64,000 nucleotides of DNA from Betaproteobacteria bacterium (GTDB lineage Bacteria; Pseudomonadota; Gammaproteobacteria; Burkholderiales; Burkholderiaceae_E): the NCBI GenBank assembly GCA_016868375.1, contig VGHA01000002.1:19061-83060 (forward strand). Direction: 5' to 3'. Positions within the stretch are counted from its first letter, which is position 1, and each line of letters opens with the position of its first letter. Positions 9,834 through 20,040 of this stretch are shown here, in pieces. The notes under the pieces are model-generated. The model had not been told where the DNA came from. It saw nothing but the letters and a program-made list of their open reading frames with translations, and did not search any database. A program made the translations under genes and the position numbers.

Positions 9834-9924
9834 GACAATCGCGCCCGTCGGCGCTGGACGGAACCTGTGAGTCGGGCCCGCCCGTACGCCGGCACGCATT
9901 GCCAACTGAAAAGGGCCTTGAAAC

Positions 9925-10407
9925 ATGAGTGACTCTGGCGGCGCTGTGTCGCCCCGACCGGATCCCGTAGCCAGCGTTCCGGAGCGATTACCGCTTGATG
10001 GCTATCCGCATCGGATGCCCATCGTGACCCGCTGGATGGACAACGATGTCTACGGGCATGTCAACAACGTCGTCTACTACTCGTACTTCGATACGGTGGT
10101 CAACACCTATCTGATCCGGCAGGGGGCGCTGGATATTCATGGTGGCGCCGTCATCGGCCTGGTCGTCGAAACCGGGTGCCGATATTTCGCACCCCTGTCG
10201 TTTCCCGATGTCGTGGTGGCCGGGCTGCGCGTTGAGCGCATCGGCAACAGCAGCGTGCGCTATCAGGTGGGCCTTTTCCGCAACGACGAAACCGAACCGT
10301 GTGCGCAGGGGCATTTCACGCACGTGTACGTGTACCGCGTCAACCGGCGCCCGACAGCGTTGCCAGCGGCGTTGCGCGCGGCGCTTGAACCTTTGCTCGC
10401 CCGTTAA
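9925..10407 (+). CDS. Acyl-CoA thioesterase, 4-hydroxybenzoyl-CoA thioesterase-like hotdog
   Basis: [29 protein letters not shown]. Confidence 0.88.
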   Translation: MSDSGGAVSPRPDPVASVPERLPLDGYPHRMPIVTRWMDNDVYGHVNNVVYYSYFDTVVNTYLIRQGALDIHGGAVIGLVVETGCRYFAPLSFPDVVVAGLRVERIGNSSVRYQVGLFRNDETEPCAQGHFTHVYVYRVNRRPTALPAALRAALEPLLAR

Positions 10408-10435
10408 GCGGTCGGGCGCTGACTCTGGAGTCAAA

Positions 10436-11134
10436 ATGGATTACCCGCACAGCTATCGATTCGTCGATGACGCGATCATCAGCCGCCACTCGATTCGGGC
10501 GTTTCTGAATCAACCCGTTGACCGTGCGATCGTCGAAGACATTCTCGAGGTGGCCAGTCGCGCGCCTTCGGGCACCAACATGCAGCCCTGGGCGGTTCAT
10601 GTGCTGGCGGGCGAGGCGCGCCAGCGCCTGTCTGATCGCATCGTCAAGGTGTTCGACGACCCTGAGCAAAATGCCACCCACACCGAGGAGTATCCGTACT
10701 ACCCCAAGCAGTGGTTCTCGCCTTATATCGACAGGCGCCGTACGGTGGGGTTTGCGCTCTATAAGCTGCTGGGAATCGGCAAGGGCGAAAAAGACAAAAT
10801 GCATGCCCAGCATGCTCGAAACTATCGGTTCTTTGATGCGCCGGTCGGCATGATCTTCACGATCGATCGTCGCCTGGCAATCGGCAGCTGGCTCGACTAC
10901 GGCATGTTTCTGCAGAACGTCATGGTCGCGGCCCGAGCGCGCGGCCTGGACACGTGCCCGCAGGCGGCCTTCACGCAGTTCCACCGGATCATTGCTGACG
11001 AACTGTCTCTCGGCGAGCACGAGGCGGTGGTCTGCGGCATGGCGCTGGGTTATGCCGATCACTCTGTGCCCGAGAACACGCTGATCACCGAGCGTGAACC
11101 GGTATCGCAGTTCGCACGCTTTGTCGGCTGGTAA
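10436..11134 (+). CDS. Nitroreductase family protein
   Basis: SRHSIRAFLNQPVDRAIVEDILEVASRAPSGTNMQPWAVHVL. Confidence 0.92.
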   Translation: MDYPHSYRFVDDAIISRHSIRAFLNQPVDRAIVEDILEVASRAPSGTNMQPWAVHVLAGEARQRLSDRIVKVFDDPEQNATHTEEYPYYPKQWFSPYIDRRRTVGFALYKLLGIGKGEKDKMHAQHARNYRFFDAPVGMIFTIDRRLAIGSWLDYGMFLQNVMVAARARGLDTCPQAAFTQFHRIIADELSLGEHEAVVCGMALGYADHSVPENTLITEREPVSQFARFVGW

Positions 11135-11165
11135 GCACCGCTGTCTTCTGGAGGAGGCAAACAAA

Positions 11166-12173
11166 ATGAAAAACAAGGGTGTCAATCGATTGATCACGGC
11201 ACGGCTGATGGCGGTCACGCTCAGCATCGGGGCGATGGCACTGTCGGCGGCAGCGCCGGTACAGGCACAGGACGCTGCCTCAGGCCGCCCGGTTCGTCTG
11301 GTGATTCCGTTCGCAGCAGGCGGTTCGGCGGACATGCTGGGCCGCCTGGTTGCGGAAGGCCTGTCAAAGGCCCTGGGCGTCACGATCACCCCGGAGAACA
11401 AACCCGGCGCAACCGGCGCGATCGGTGCCGCCGAGGTGGCGCGGGCCAAACCCGATGGGCACACGCTTCTGCTGGGTTTTGATGGCACGATCGCAATCGC
11501 ACCCGTCATCCAGGGCAATGTGGGTTTCGATCCGATCAAGGATTTTTCGCCGATCGCCCGGCTGGCCGATGTCGGGCTGGTGGTCGCTGTGCATCCGTCG
11601 GTACCGGCCCGCAATATGCGGCAACTGATCGATTGGACCCGCTCAAACCCCGGGAAACTGTCGTTCGCATCGCCTGGTCCGGGCAGCACTGCCCACCTGG
11701 CGGGCGAGCAGCTTCGGCTCGAAGCGGGGCTTGACTGGTTGCACGTGCCCTACGGTGCCTCCGGCAGCGGCAAGTTCGTCAACGACCTTATCGGAGGCAG
11801 CGTCCCGGCTGCGCTGATTTCGATTGCCGTTGCCGCTCCCTACATTCGTGATGGCCGCATTGTCGGGGTCGGCGTGCCGTCGGCTGCCCCGAATCCAGCG
11901 ATTCCGGAGGTGCCAACCTTCGGGCAGTCTGGTCTCGAGCGGTTCAACGTCTCGTCCTGGTTCGCGCTGCTGGGTCCGGCCGGCATGGCGCCGTCGCAGG
12001 TTGACAGGCTGAACGCCGAAGTACAGAAACTGTTGGCCTCGCCGCCGGTCATTGAGCGGCTGACCAAGGCGGGAATGGACGCGACGCCATCGTCCCCGGC
12101 CGCACTGGCTGAGCGTATTGCCTCGGATCTGGACAAGTGGCGCAAGGTGGCAAGCCGGATTCCGAAGAACTGA
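11166..12173 (+). CDS. Bug family tripartite tricarboxylate transporter substrate-binding protein
   Basis: Signal peptide; RPVRLVIPFAAGGSADMLGRLVAEGLSKALG...ENKPGATGAIGAAEVARAKPDGHTLL. Confidence 0.93.
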   Translation: MKNKGVNRLITARLMAVTLSIGAMALSAAAPVQAQDAASGRPVRLVIPFAAGGSADMLGRLVAEGLSKALGVTITPENKPGATGAIGAAEVARAKPDGHTLLLGFDGTIAIAPVIQGNVGFDPIKDFSPIARLADVGLVVAVHPSVPARNMRQLIDWTRSNPGKLSFASPGPGSTAHLAGEQLRLEAGLDWLHVPYGASGSGKFVNDLIGGSVPAALISIAVAAPYIRDGRIVGVGVPSAAPNPAIPEVPTFGQSGLERFNVSSWFALLGPAGMAPSQVDRLNAEVQKLLASPPVIERLTKAGMDATPSSPAALAERIASDLDKWRKVASRIPKN

Positions 12174-12277
12174 GATCGCAGGGCGGCGGTCGCTCGGAGA
12201 ATGTCCGTTAGCGGCCGCCTCGGTTGACAGGGACCGCCGAATCCAGCGAACATATCCTCAGGCCGCGTCTGAGGGTT

Positions 12278-13588
12278 ATGTCGCAAGTGTTTCTTCTACA
12301 ACATTTTTCGGTTTTTTTCGCCGGCGCGGGGGTCGTGCTCGCGCTGATATCGCCTCTGGCGGCGGCGCAGTCGCAAGCCCCTCGAGGCAACGAGGCAGCC
12401 AAACCGCCTGCCACTGCGCCTAAATCAGCGCAAGGTTCGCCGGCGGCGGGCCAACGGGCTGCCAAACCGGCCGCGTCCAGTGCCCAGAAAGGTAAACGCA
12501 AGGCCAAGCAGAACAAGTCGTCTGCGCCGGCCCGGGCGTCTGAAGAGTCTCCCAAGCCCGCCCAGGGTGCTAAGTCGGGGGCGCGAGCCGCAGCGGTAGG
12601 GGCGGGCGTTGCCGCGGGTGCTGCGGCTGCCGCCGCCTCTTCGAACGGTGCTGATGCTGCTGGCGGCAGGGCGGTCACTCCCTCGGCCAGCCCCAAGCAG
12701 GCTTCGCTCGCGCCGCAGGCGCCGCCCCGTCCCTCAGTGGGCGAATCGATCGGCCTGAAAAGCGTGGCCGACCCTTTGTCGCTGCATTCGTCGGTGGCGC
12801 TGGTGGTCGATGCACGTAACGGTGACGTGCTGGTTCGCAAGAATCCCAACGCGGTCCTGCCGATCGCATCGATCACGAAATTGATGACAGCGATCGTTGT
12901 GCTCGATGCCGGGTTGCCACTTAATGAGCGGCTGCAAATCACCCGAGACGATATCGACCGCATGCGCCATACGAGTTCGCGCCTTCACCCGGGCGCCTGG
13001 CTGACCCGTGCCGAAATGCTCCAGCTTGCGTTGATGTCGTCCGAGAATCGCGCCGCCAATGCGCTGGGCCGGCACTACCCGGGTGGTATGCCTGCTTTCG
13101 TCGCGGCGATGAACGCGAAATCGCGCGCTCTGGGCCTGCATGACACCCGCTTCGTCGAACCCACTGGCTTATCAAGCGCGAACGTATCAAGCGGTCGCGA
13201 CCTGGCCCAGCTGGTCCGCACGGCATCCAGCTATCCGCTCATCCGTCAGTACTCAACTGCGCGTTCGCTCACCGTGCAACCGGCTCGCGAGGCACTCGGG
13301 TTCTACAACACGAACCGGCTGATTTCAACCGCGGGCTGGTCAATCGGTCTGCAGAAAACCGGGTTCATTTCCGAGGCCGGCAACTGCCTGGTGATGGTGG
13401 CCAACGTGGAAGGCCGACCGCTTGTATTCGTGCTGCTTGATGCGGCGGGTAAGCTTGCCCGCTTTGGCGATGCGCAGCGAATTCGCGCCTGGGTTGAAAA
13501 ATCCAGCCCCCCGTCACAGCGCATTCATGCGGAGTCCGAGCCTGCGGATCGTACGGCTCCGCTACGGGTGTCGATGGGCGCGCACTGA
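12278..13588 (+). CDS. pbpG: D-alanyl-D-alanine endopeptidase (PBP7/8-type serine hydrolase) with Ala/Lys/Pro-rich N-terminal linker
   Basis: PIASITKLMTAIVVLDA (SxxK), SSENRAANALGRHYPGG (SxN), LQKTGFISEAG (KTG). Confidence 0.88.
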   Translation: MSQVFLLQHFSVFFAGAGVVLALISPLAAAQSQAPRGNEAAKPPATAPKSAQGSPAAGQRAAKPAASSAQKGKRKAKQNKSSAPARASEESPKPAQGAKSGARAAAVGAGVAAGAAAAAASSNGADAAGGRAVTPSASPKQASLAPQAPPRPSVGESIGLKSVADPLSLHSSVALVVDARNGDVLVRKNPNAVLPIASITKLMTAIVVLDAGLPLNERLQITRDDIDRMRHTSSRLHPGAWLTRAEMLQLALMSSENRAANALGRHYPGGMPAFVAAMNAKSRALGLHDTRFVEPTGLSSANVSSGRDLAQLVRTASSYPLIRQYSTARSLTVQPAREALGFYNTNRLISTAGWSIGLQKTGFISEAGNCLVMVANVEGRPLVFVLLDAAGKLARFGDAQRIRAWVEKSSPPSQRIHAESEPADRTAPLRVSMGAH

Positions 13589-13590
13589 CT

Positions 13591-13615
13591 GCTGCGCACG
13601 CTAGGCCTGCGCAGC
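13591..13615. terminator. Convergent-junction hairpin GCTGCGCA-cgctaggcc-TGCGCAGC
   Basis: 8-bp perfect inverted repeat between convergent pbpG and IclR genes; no T tract, overlaps IclR 3' end. Confidence 0.35.
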
Positions 13616-14398
13616 CGGCGGCTCGTAGCCCAGTGACGAAGAAATGTCGGCTGCGGTTTTGCAGACCAGATCAATCCAGTCGTCCTGGACGAAATCGGCG
13701 GGGGCTGAAATTGAAAGACCTGCCACCAGCTTTCCCACATCATCCCGGATGCCAGCGGCAATGCAGCGCACGCCCAGCTCGAGCTCCTCGTTGTCACGCG
13801 CGTAGCCGCGCGCGCGAACCAGCGCAAGTTCGCGCTCGAGTCGGGCCAGTTCGGTGATGCTGTTCCTGGTGTGCCCGGCCAGTCCCGTGCGGGTGGCATA
13901 GGCCCGCACGTTGCGGGCGTCGTCCACCGATAGAAACAGCTTGCCGACCGAGGTCAGATGAAGCGGCGCGCGGCCGCCCACAGCGCGCACAACCTGCATG
14001 CCCGATCGCTCGGACACTGCCCGCTCGATGTAGACGATTTCGTCGGCCTGCCGGATTGACAGGTTGACGGGCTGTCCGGTTGCCCGGTGCAGTTCACGCA
14101 TCGGACCGAGCGCGGCGTCGCGCACATTGAGCCGGGTTTTGACCAGATTGCCAAGTTCAAGCAGGCGAATGCCGAGCTGATAAGTGCCCGGGTCGCTGCG
14201 GTCGATCAGGCGAGCAGTGACCAGGTCATTCAGGATTCGATGGGCGGTTGACGGATGAAGTCCTGTGGCGAGCGACAGATCTTTCAGGCTGGCTGGTTCG
14301 GTGCGCTCAGCCAGCGCGTCCAGCAGCGACACCAGTCGCTGGATCACCTGAATCGCTGTTTTGCCGTCGTCGGTCGACGGGGATTTGGTTCGTCCCAT
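13601..14398 (-). CDS. IclR family transcriptional regulator
   Basis: IQVIQRLVSLLDALAERTEPASLKDLSLATGLHPSTAHRILNDLVTARLIDR plus effector domain. Confidence 0.93.
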   Translation of the reverse strand: MGRTKSPSTDDGKTAIQVIQRLVSLLDALAERTEPASLKDLSLATGLHPSTAHRILNDLVTARLIDRSDPGTYQLGIRLLELGNLVKTRLNVRDAALGPMRELHRATGQPVNLSIRQADEIVYIERAVSERSGMQVVRAVGGRAPLHLTSVGKLFLSVDDARNVRAYATRTGLAGHTRNSITELARLERELALVRARGYARDNEELELGVRCIAAGIRDDVGKLVAGLSISAPADFVQDDWIDLVCKTAADISSSLGYEPPAAQA

Positions 14399-15794
14399 GG
14401 TGAAATTCTATCTCACTGGATGAAATCAACCAGGAGTCGATCAACTGCGCCAGGCGCTCGGGCGCAAATCTCCAGGTGCTGTCGGTGGTTGAATACACCC
14501 AGTCGGAGAACGCGAGAAACCGGTGGAATGGCGCGCCGCCCAGCAGCCCTGTCAGCTGCTTCTCGAAGCGGCCTGAATTTCCGATCAGATCCCAGTAGCG
14601 GGCGAACCGCGCAAGTCGCTGCATGTCCGGGAAGCTGATGTCGTATGTTGCCAGCACGTTGTAGGGCGGATTGGGGTTGTACCGCATTGCAAATTGCTCG
14701 GTATGACGGGCGATTGGCGCGCCACGGAGCCGCTTCAGAATGCCCACCTGTATCTCCTGGGGGCGCAAAGCGATCAACCGATCAAAACCCGCGCCAAAGC
14801 TCTCCAGCGTTTCCCCTGGAAGTCCTGCAATCAGGTCGACGTGCAGATTGGCCTGCGTGTTCTCGCGCAGCCAGCGAAGGTTGGACTCGGCCTTGGTGTT
14901 GTCCTGCCGACGGCTGATCAGCGCCTGGACCTCGGGGTTCCAGCTTTGTATGCCGATTTCGAATTGCAGGGTGCCTGCCGGAAATCTGGGCAGGAGTTCG
15001 CGCAGGCGCTGGGGCAGGTGATCGGGTACCAGCTCGAAGTGAGCAAAGCACGGATCCTCTGGGCTGGCCTCGATCCGTTCGAGAAAAAAACGCAGGATCG
15101 CGATGCTGGTATCGATGCGCAGGTTGAATGTGCGGTCAACGAAACGCAGCCGCCTTGCGCCCCGTTGATAGAGCGCGTCGAGTTCGCCAAGGAGGGCATC
15201 AAGCGGAAACTGCACTGCGGTACGGTCGAGTGCCGACAGGCAGAACTCGCATCGATACGGGCATCCCCGCGAGGCCTCGACATAAAGATGCCGATGGGCC
15301 AGATCGCGATCGTCATAGAGCGAGTAGGGCATCGTTACCTGCTCGGGCTCGAGCCTGCCGCCCACGATTAGGTGCGTAAGTGGGCGCGTGCCGCGGCCCG
15401 CTTTCCAGGCCAGTGTCTGCTCACAGAGCTCTCTGAACTCGCGCTCGGCCGTACCGGTGATGACATGGTCAGCCGTGCGGCAGATAGGCTGCTCGAGGGT
15501 TTCGTGGCTGACCTCTGGTCCACCCAAGACGATTCTCAAGTCCGGAGCGATTCGACGAAGCATTGCCACGAGTCGGGTCGTTTCTTCGACATTCCAGATA
15601 TAGACCCCCAGCCCGAGCAGCATCGGGTTACGCGTAAGGATGCTTTCGGCTATTGACTCGGTTCGCGCACCGATGACGAACTCAAGGATTTCAGCGCGCG
15701 GCTGCAGCTCGCCCAGATTCGCCAGCAGATAGCGCAGGCCTAGTGATGCGTGCGAGTAACGCGCGTTAAGCGTCGCAAGAATGATGTCTGCCAT
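14307..15794 (-). CDS. B12-binding domain radical SAM protein (DUF4080-like)
   Basis: MADIILATLNARYSHASLGLRYLLANLG... VEASRGCPYRCEFCLSALDRTAVQFP (CxxxCxxC); 3' end overlaps IclR start. Confidence 0.9.
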   Translation of the reverse strand: MADIILATLNARYSHASLGLRYLLANLGELQPRAEILEFVIGARTESIAESILTRNPMLLGLGVYIWNVEETTRLVAMLRRIAPDLRIVLGGPEVSHETLEQPICRTADHVITGTAEREFRELCEQTLAWKAGRGTRPLTHLIVGGRLEPEQVTMPYSLYDDRDLAHRHLYVEASRGCPYRCEFCLSALDRTAVQFPLDALLGELDALYQRGARRLRFVDRTFNLRIDTSIAILRFFLERIEASPEDPCFAHFELVPDHLPQRLRELLPRFPAGTLQFEIGIQSWNPEVQALISRRQDNTKAESNLRWLRENTQANLHVDLIAGLPGETLESFGAGFDRLIALRPQEIQVGILKRLRGAPIARHTEQFAMRYNPNPPYNVLATYDISFPDMQRLARFARYWDLIGNSGRFEKQLTGLLGGAPFHRFLAFSDWVYSTTDSTWRFAPERLAQLIDSWLISSSEIEFHHGTNQIPVDRRRQNSDSGDPATGVAAGRAG

Positions 15795-15826
15795 AGGCGG
15801 GGGCGGCCGCAGAAACCCGCGCCAGG

Positions 15827-16885
15827 TCAGGCGGCTGAAGCGTGTTGAGAGTCGGCCGTTTTCGCGTGGCCTGCCAGCGCACGTGCACAGTTTCCGATGA
15901 GCTGCGGGCCACGATAGATGATGCCGGTATACATCTGCACCACATCGGCGCCGGCGTCGATCTTCGCGCAGGCATCCGCAGCTGACAGAATGCCGCCGAC
16001 ACCAATAATGGGATACCCTGCAGGCAGCCTCGCGCGAAGCGCCCGGATCACGTGATTGGACATCTCGAAGATCGGTGCGCCCGACAGTCCGCCCGTTTGT
16101 CCTGCGTTGACTTCGCCTGCCACCGAATCGCGAGATATGGTGGTGTTGGTGGCGATGACCGCATCAATGCCGTGTGCTGGAAGACCGTCGGCAATGAGGG
16201 CGATCTGTTCATCGTCCAGATCGGGCGCAATTTTCAGGACCATGGGAACGCGCTTGCCATCGCGGTCTGACAACTGTTCGCGCGTCTGCGAAAGGCCCGC
16301 GAGGAGCGCGGACAGTTCATCACCGCCCTGTAGCCGTCGCAAGTCTTTGGTGTTGGGCGAAGAAACATTGACGGTGACGTAGCTTGCGATTGCGTGCACA
16401 CGAGTGAGGCACTCGCGGTAGTCGTCGATGGCGCGCTCGTTGGGCGTGGCGCCGTTTTTCCCGATATTGATACCCAGAACGCCGGTGTATCCAGAGCGCT
16501 GTACGTTATCGATTACAGCGTCGAGTCCCTGATTGTTGAAGCCAAGCCGGTTGATGAGCGCATGGCGACGCGGAATCCTGAAAATCCGCGGACGGGCATT
16601 GCCGGGCTGGGGCTTGGGCGTGACGGTGCCGATTTCAATGAAGCCAAAGCCCAGCGCTGCCAACGCCCGCAGATGCTCGCCGTTTTTATCAAGGCCAGCG
16701 GCCAGACCCACCCGATTGTGAAGCTTGAGGCCCAGAAAGGTGACCGGGTCGTCGACCGGGTCGCCCGCCGCCCATCGAATCATCGGCTGGGCAAAGGACT
16801 GATCAAGCAGTGCAAACGTGAGATGGTGGGCACGCTCGGCATCAAGACTGAAGAGGAGCGGACGGACGAGATCGTAGGGATTCAT
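15827..16885 (-). CDS. pyrD: Dihydroorotate dehydrogenase (quinone)
   Basis: [62 protein letters not shown]. Confidence 0.97.
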   Translation of the reverse strand: MNPYDLVRPLLFSLDAERAHHLTFALLDQSFAQPMIRWAAGDPVDDPVTFLGLKLHNRVGLAAGLDKNGEHLRALAALGFGFIEIGTVTPKPQPGNARPRIFRIPRRHALINRLGFNNQGLDAVIDNVQRSGYTGVLGINIGKNGATPNERAIDDYRECLTRVHAIASYVTVNVSSPNTKDLRRLQGGDELSALLAGLSQTREQLSDRDGKRVPMVLKIAPDLDDEQIALIADGLPAHGIDAVIATNTTISRDSVAGEVNAGQTGGLSGAPIFEMSNHVIRALRARLPAGYPIIGVGGILSAADACAKIDAGADVVQMYTGIIYRGPQLIGNCARALAGHAKTADSQHASAA

Positions 16886-17625
16886 TCAGCGGGCGGGGTG
16901 TCGGCCATACGCTCCCAGCGTCCCTCGCTGAGTCGTTCGACGGGCCTGAAATTGGCTTTGTAAGACATCTTGCGGCTGCTGGCGATCCAGTAGCCCAGAT
17001 AGAGGTAGGGCAGGTTGAGCTGGCGGCACTGCTCGATTTGCCAGACGATGTTGAAGGTGCCGAAGCTGGCGTGCGGCACGTCCGGGTCGAAGAAGGTGTA
17101 CACCGACGAGAGTCCGTCGTTCAGGATGTCGATGATTGACACCATGCGCAGCAGGCCGTCGGGTTCGCGGAATTCAACCAGGCGCGTGTTGACCTTGCTC
17201 TGCAACAGAAATTGAGCGTACTGCTCGCGGCTGTCCTGGTCCATGCCGCCGCCGGCGTGGCGACTGGCCTGATACCGTAGGTAAAGCTGGTAGTGCTCAG
17301 GCGAGAATCCTAGCCGGGCGACGAGTGTACGGAGCGTGCCGTGTGTGCGCCTGGCGCGGCGCTGACTGCGATCAGGCTGGTACTCGGCCACCGGGACCCG
17401 CACCGGAATGCAGGCTCTGCAGCCATCGCAGTAAGGGCGGTAAGTGAACACGCCGCTGCGGCGAAAACCGGCTCGAACCAGCTCGCTGTAAATGTCGGCG
17501 TTGATCAGGTGATTGGGCGTGGCAACCTGTGACCGTGCTTGCCGGCCATCGAGGTAGCTGCAGGGGTAGGGCGCTGTGGCGTAAAACTGCAGCGCCGAAA
17601 AAGGCAGTTCCTTGAGTTGCGTCAT
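16882..17625 (-). CDS. bpt: Aspartate/glutamate leucyltransferase (Bpt-type arginyltransferase homologue)
   Basis: [59 protein letters not shown]. Confidence 0.93.
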   Translation of the reverse strand: MTQLKELPFSALQFYATAPYPCSYLDGRQARSQVATPNHLINADIYSELVRAGFRRSGVFTYRPYCDGCRACIPVRVPVAEYQPDRSQRRARRTHGTLRTLVARLGFSPEHYQLYLRYQASRHAGGGMDQDSREQYAQFLLQSKVNTRLVEFREPDGLLRMVSIIDILNDGLSSVYTFFDPDVPHASFGTFNIVWQIEQCRQLNLPYLYLGYWIASSRKMSYKANFRPVERLSEGRWERMADTPPAE

Positions 17626-18347
17626 GCGTTCGGAAAGCTGATTCGGACTGCCGACCAGTCTGGTGACGGCTGTGCGACCAGTTCGGAAACTTCAGAAAGG
17701 AATGCCATTCGGGGAACCTCCGTCGCACCAAGAGACGCCAGATGGCGGGTGTTCTGCTGGCAGTCTATCACGCGAAATCCTTGCGCCAACAGCAGTTCAA
17801 CCAGTGCAAACAACGCGATCTTCGACGCGTCCGGTTCACGCGCAAACATGGATTCGCCGAAAAACATTCGACCGATTGAAACACCGTATAGCCCGCCGAT
17901 CAACGCACGGTCTTCATTTCGAATTTCAACAGAGTGCGCGTGACCGAGGCGATGCAGATCGCAATAGGCAGCAGCAATCTGAGCTGTGATCCAGGTACCG
18001 TCGCCCAGGCCCTCGCGCGGCTGCGCGCAGGCCTGGATGACCGCGGCGAAGTCCTGATCGAACGCAATGCTCCAGAGGCCTTCCCGGCGGATCCTCCGAA
18101 CCGTTTTGACCAGCGAACGCGAGGCCTTGAAGCGGTCGAGCGCCAGCACCATGCGTGGGTCAGGCGACCACCACAGCACGGGCTGTCCTTCGCTGTACCA
18201 GGGGAAGATGCCAGAGCGATAGGCTTCGAGCAGACGCTGTGCCGACAGATCATTGCCGGCGGCCAGCAGACCGTTGGGTTCGCGCAGCGCGGCATGCGGT
18301 GGCGGCAGCGGGTCTTCAGCAGTGACCCAGTGAAGCAGGGGGCGCAT
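17622..18347 (-). CDS. aat: Leucyl/phenylalanyl-tRNA--protein transferase
   Basis: [43 protein letters not shown]. Confidence 0.97.
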   Translation of the reverse strand: MRPLLHWVTAEDPLPPPHAALREPNGLLAAGNDLSAQRLLEAYRSGIFPWYSEGQPVLWWSPDPRMVLALDRFKASRSLVKTVRRIRREGLWSIAFDQDFAAVIQACAQPREGLGDGTWITAQIAAAYCDLHRLGHAHSVEIRNEDRALIGGLYGVSIGRMFFGESMFAREPDASKIALFALVELLLAQGFRVIDCQQNTRHLASLGATEVPRMAFLSEVSELVAQPSPDWSAVRISFPNA

Positions 18348-18392
18348 GCTGCAGGGGTGGTCTGAGGCGGACGGGTGACGGGTTGGAGAGGA

Positions 18393-18938
18393 CTAGCGAG
18401 GCTTCGGTTGATAGCGGATGGCAGTTGTGCGCAAGGGATACGTGCCGACCCGTCGGTCTTCGAAGAACCAGCGCAGCGTTTGTTCAACCGTTCGGAACGC
18501 CAGCGTGTCCCACGGAATTTCATGCTCTGAGAACAGCTTCGCCTCAAGGCTCTCGGGCCCTGGGTCGAAGTCGATGTCGAGCAGCCGAGCGTGAAAAAAA
18601 AGATGAACCTGATCAACGTGAGGGATGTCGAGCACCGAGTACAGCGCCCCCAGCTCTATACGAGCTCCCGCCTCTTCTGCGGTCTCACGGGCGGCACCCT
18701 CTTCGGTGGTCTCACCGTTTTCCATGAAGCCAGCAGGAAGCGTCCACATGCCGTACCGGGGCTCAATTGCGCGTCTGCAAAGCAGCACACGATCCTCCCA
18801 AATCGGAATCGTGCCCAGCACCATCTTGGGGTTCTGATAGTGAATGGCGCCGCACGGCTTGCAGCAGTAGCGCGGACGGTTATCGCCCGGCGGGATCTCC
18901 AGATCGACGAGGCTGCCGCAGGCCGAACAATGTTTCAC
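18393..18938 (-). CDS. NUDIX hydrolase with N-terminal zinc ribbon
   Basis: [27 protein letters not shown]; Nudix box [26 protein letters not shown]. Confidence 0.92.
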   Translation of the reverse strand: MKHCSACGSLVDLEIPPGDNRPRYCCKPCGAIHYQNPKMVLGTIPIWEDRVLLCRRAIEPRYGMWTLPAGFMENGETTEEGAARETAEEAGARIELGALYSVLDIPHVDQVHLFFHARLLDIDFDPGPESLEAKLFSEHEIPWDTLAFRTVEQTLRWFFEDRRVGTYPLRTTAIRYQPKPR

Positions 18939-19034
18939 TGGTGCTCCGTTTCAAAAAGGTTGCTGGAGTGTACCGAAGGGATCGCACGATCGGGAAGGCC
19001 GTGTTGATTCTGTGACCGTTCATCTGCGCAACGT

Positions 19035-19063
19035 TTGCCTGGGTACGCCCTTACTGATATATT
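19035..19063 (+). promoter_or_regulatory. Putative promoter of tRNA-fMet, TTGCCT-N17-TATATT with TGA extended -10
   Basis: -35 at 19035-19040, extended -10 TGATATATT ending 19063, GC-rich segment CCCCTCC just before the tRNA. Confidence 0.6.
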
Positions 19064-19075
19064 CCCCTCCTCCGA

Positions 19076-19152
<77 letters not shown>

Positions 19153-19184
19153 GTTTCACAGTGCCTTGTCAGGCGCAATCAGAA

Positions 19185-19214
19185 ACCATCCCGCAGCCCA
19201 AGGCGCGGGGTGGT
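19185..19214 (+). terminator. Hairpin downstream of tRNA-fMet: ACCATCCCGC...GCGGGGTGGT
   Basis: 10-bp stem with one G-U pair; weak T content after it. Confidence 0.35.
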
Positions 19215-19353
19215 CTCGTTCCTCCGGTGCCACAAGCAGTTGGTCTGTCGAGCGCAAGCGACGTTCGGCATCCGTTGATTGTGTGCAATCGGGGTCGTGC
19301 TGGGTTGGCCCGAAATTTTCGGGTTGGGCTCAGCGTTCCACGAAGCGGATCGG

Positions 19354-20040
19354 ATGAATACCGACGAAGCGAAAGCTGTGATCGAGGCAGCGCTACTGAG
19401 CGCCCAACAGCCTCTCGAAATCAACGACCTCAGGCGTTTGTTTGACGATTCGATTCCGCCCGATTCGATCCGCGCCTTGGTCGACGATATTGGTTTCAAC
19501 TGGCAGACGCGCAGCCTTCGATTGGTGAAGGTCGCATCAGGCTGGCGTTTTCAAACAGCACCTGAGTTCGCGCGCTTCCTCGACCGACTGGCAGGCGAGA
19601 AGCCGCCCAAGTACTCGCGTGCCGTGATGGAAACGCTGGCGATCATCGCCTACCGGCAGCCTGTTACTCGCGGCGACATTGAAGAGATCCGCGGCGTGAT
19701 GGTGTCGCCGCAAATCATCCGCACGCTAGAAGAGCGAGGCTGGATTGAAGTGATCGGACATAAAGATTCGGTGGGGCGGCCGTCTCTGTTCGGCACCACC
19801 CGCCGTTTCCTCGACGATATGGGCTTGGGTGCGCTGTCGCAGCTTCCCGCGCTCGAAGGTGCGGGCTCACCGGCTGACCTGCCAGCGCAGCAGGCGATCG
19901 ACTTTGATCCGCCGACGGTGCCCGCCCTGACGCATGAACCGCCTGCCGAGCCAACCGACGATTTCCAGCTTGGAGGCGACGCGCCGCAAGCCGACCCGGC
20001 TCCCCCCGCTGCAACACCCGAAACACGGGAACTCCCATGA
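19354..20040 (+). CDS. scpB: Segregation and condensation protein B
   Basis: [64 protein letters not shown]. Confidence 0.95.
   Translation: MNTDEAKAVIEAALLSAQQPLEINDLRRLFDDSIPPDSIRALVDDIGFNWQTRSLRLVKVASGWRFQTAPEFARFLDRLAGEKPPKYSRAVMETLAIIAYRQPVTRGDIEEIRGVMVSPQIIRTLEERGWIEVIGHKDSVGRPSLFGTTRRFLDDMGLGALSQLPALEGAGSPADLPAQQAIDFDPPTVPALTHEPPAEPTDDFQLGGDAPQADPAPPAATPETRELP

Noticed and set aside
12400-12760. Ala/Lys/Pro-rich N-terminal segment of the D,D-endopeptidase as a DNA-binding histone-like domain
   Set aside because: It follows a signal/TM segment and precedes a periplasmic serine hydrolase domain, so a linker or wall-interacting region is more likely.
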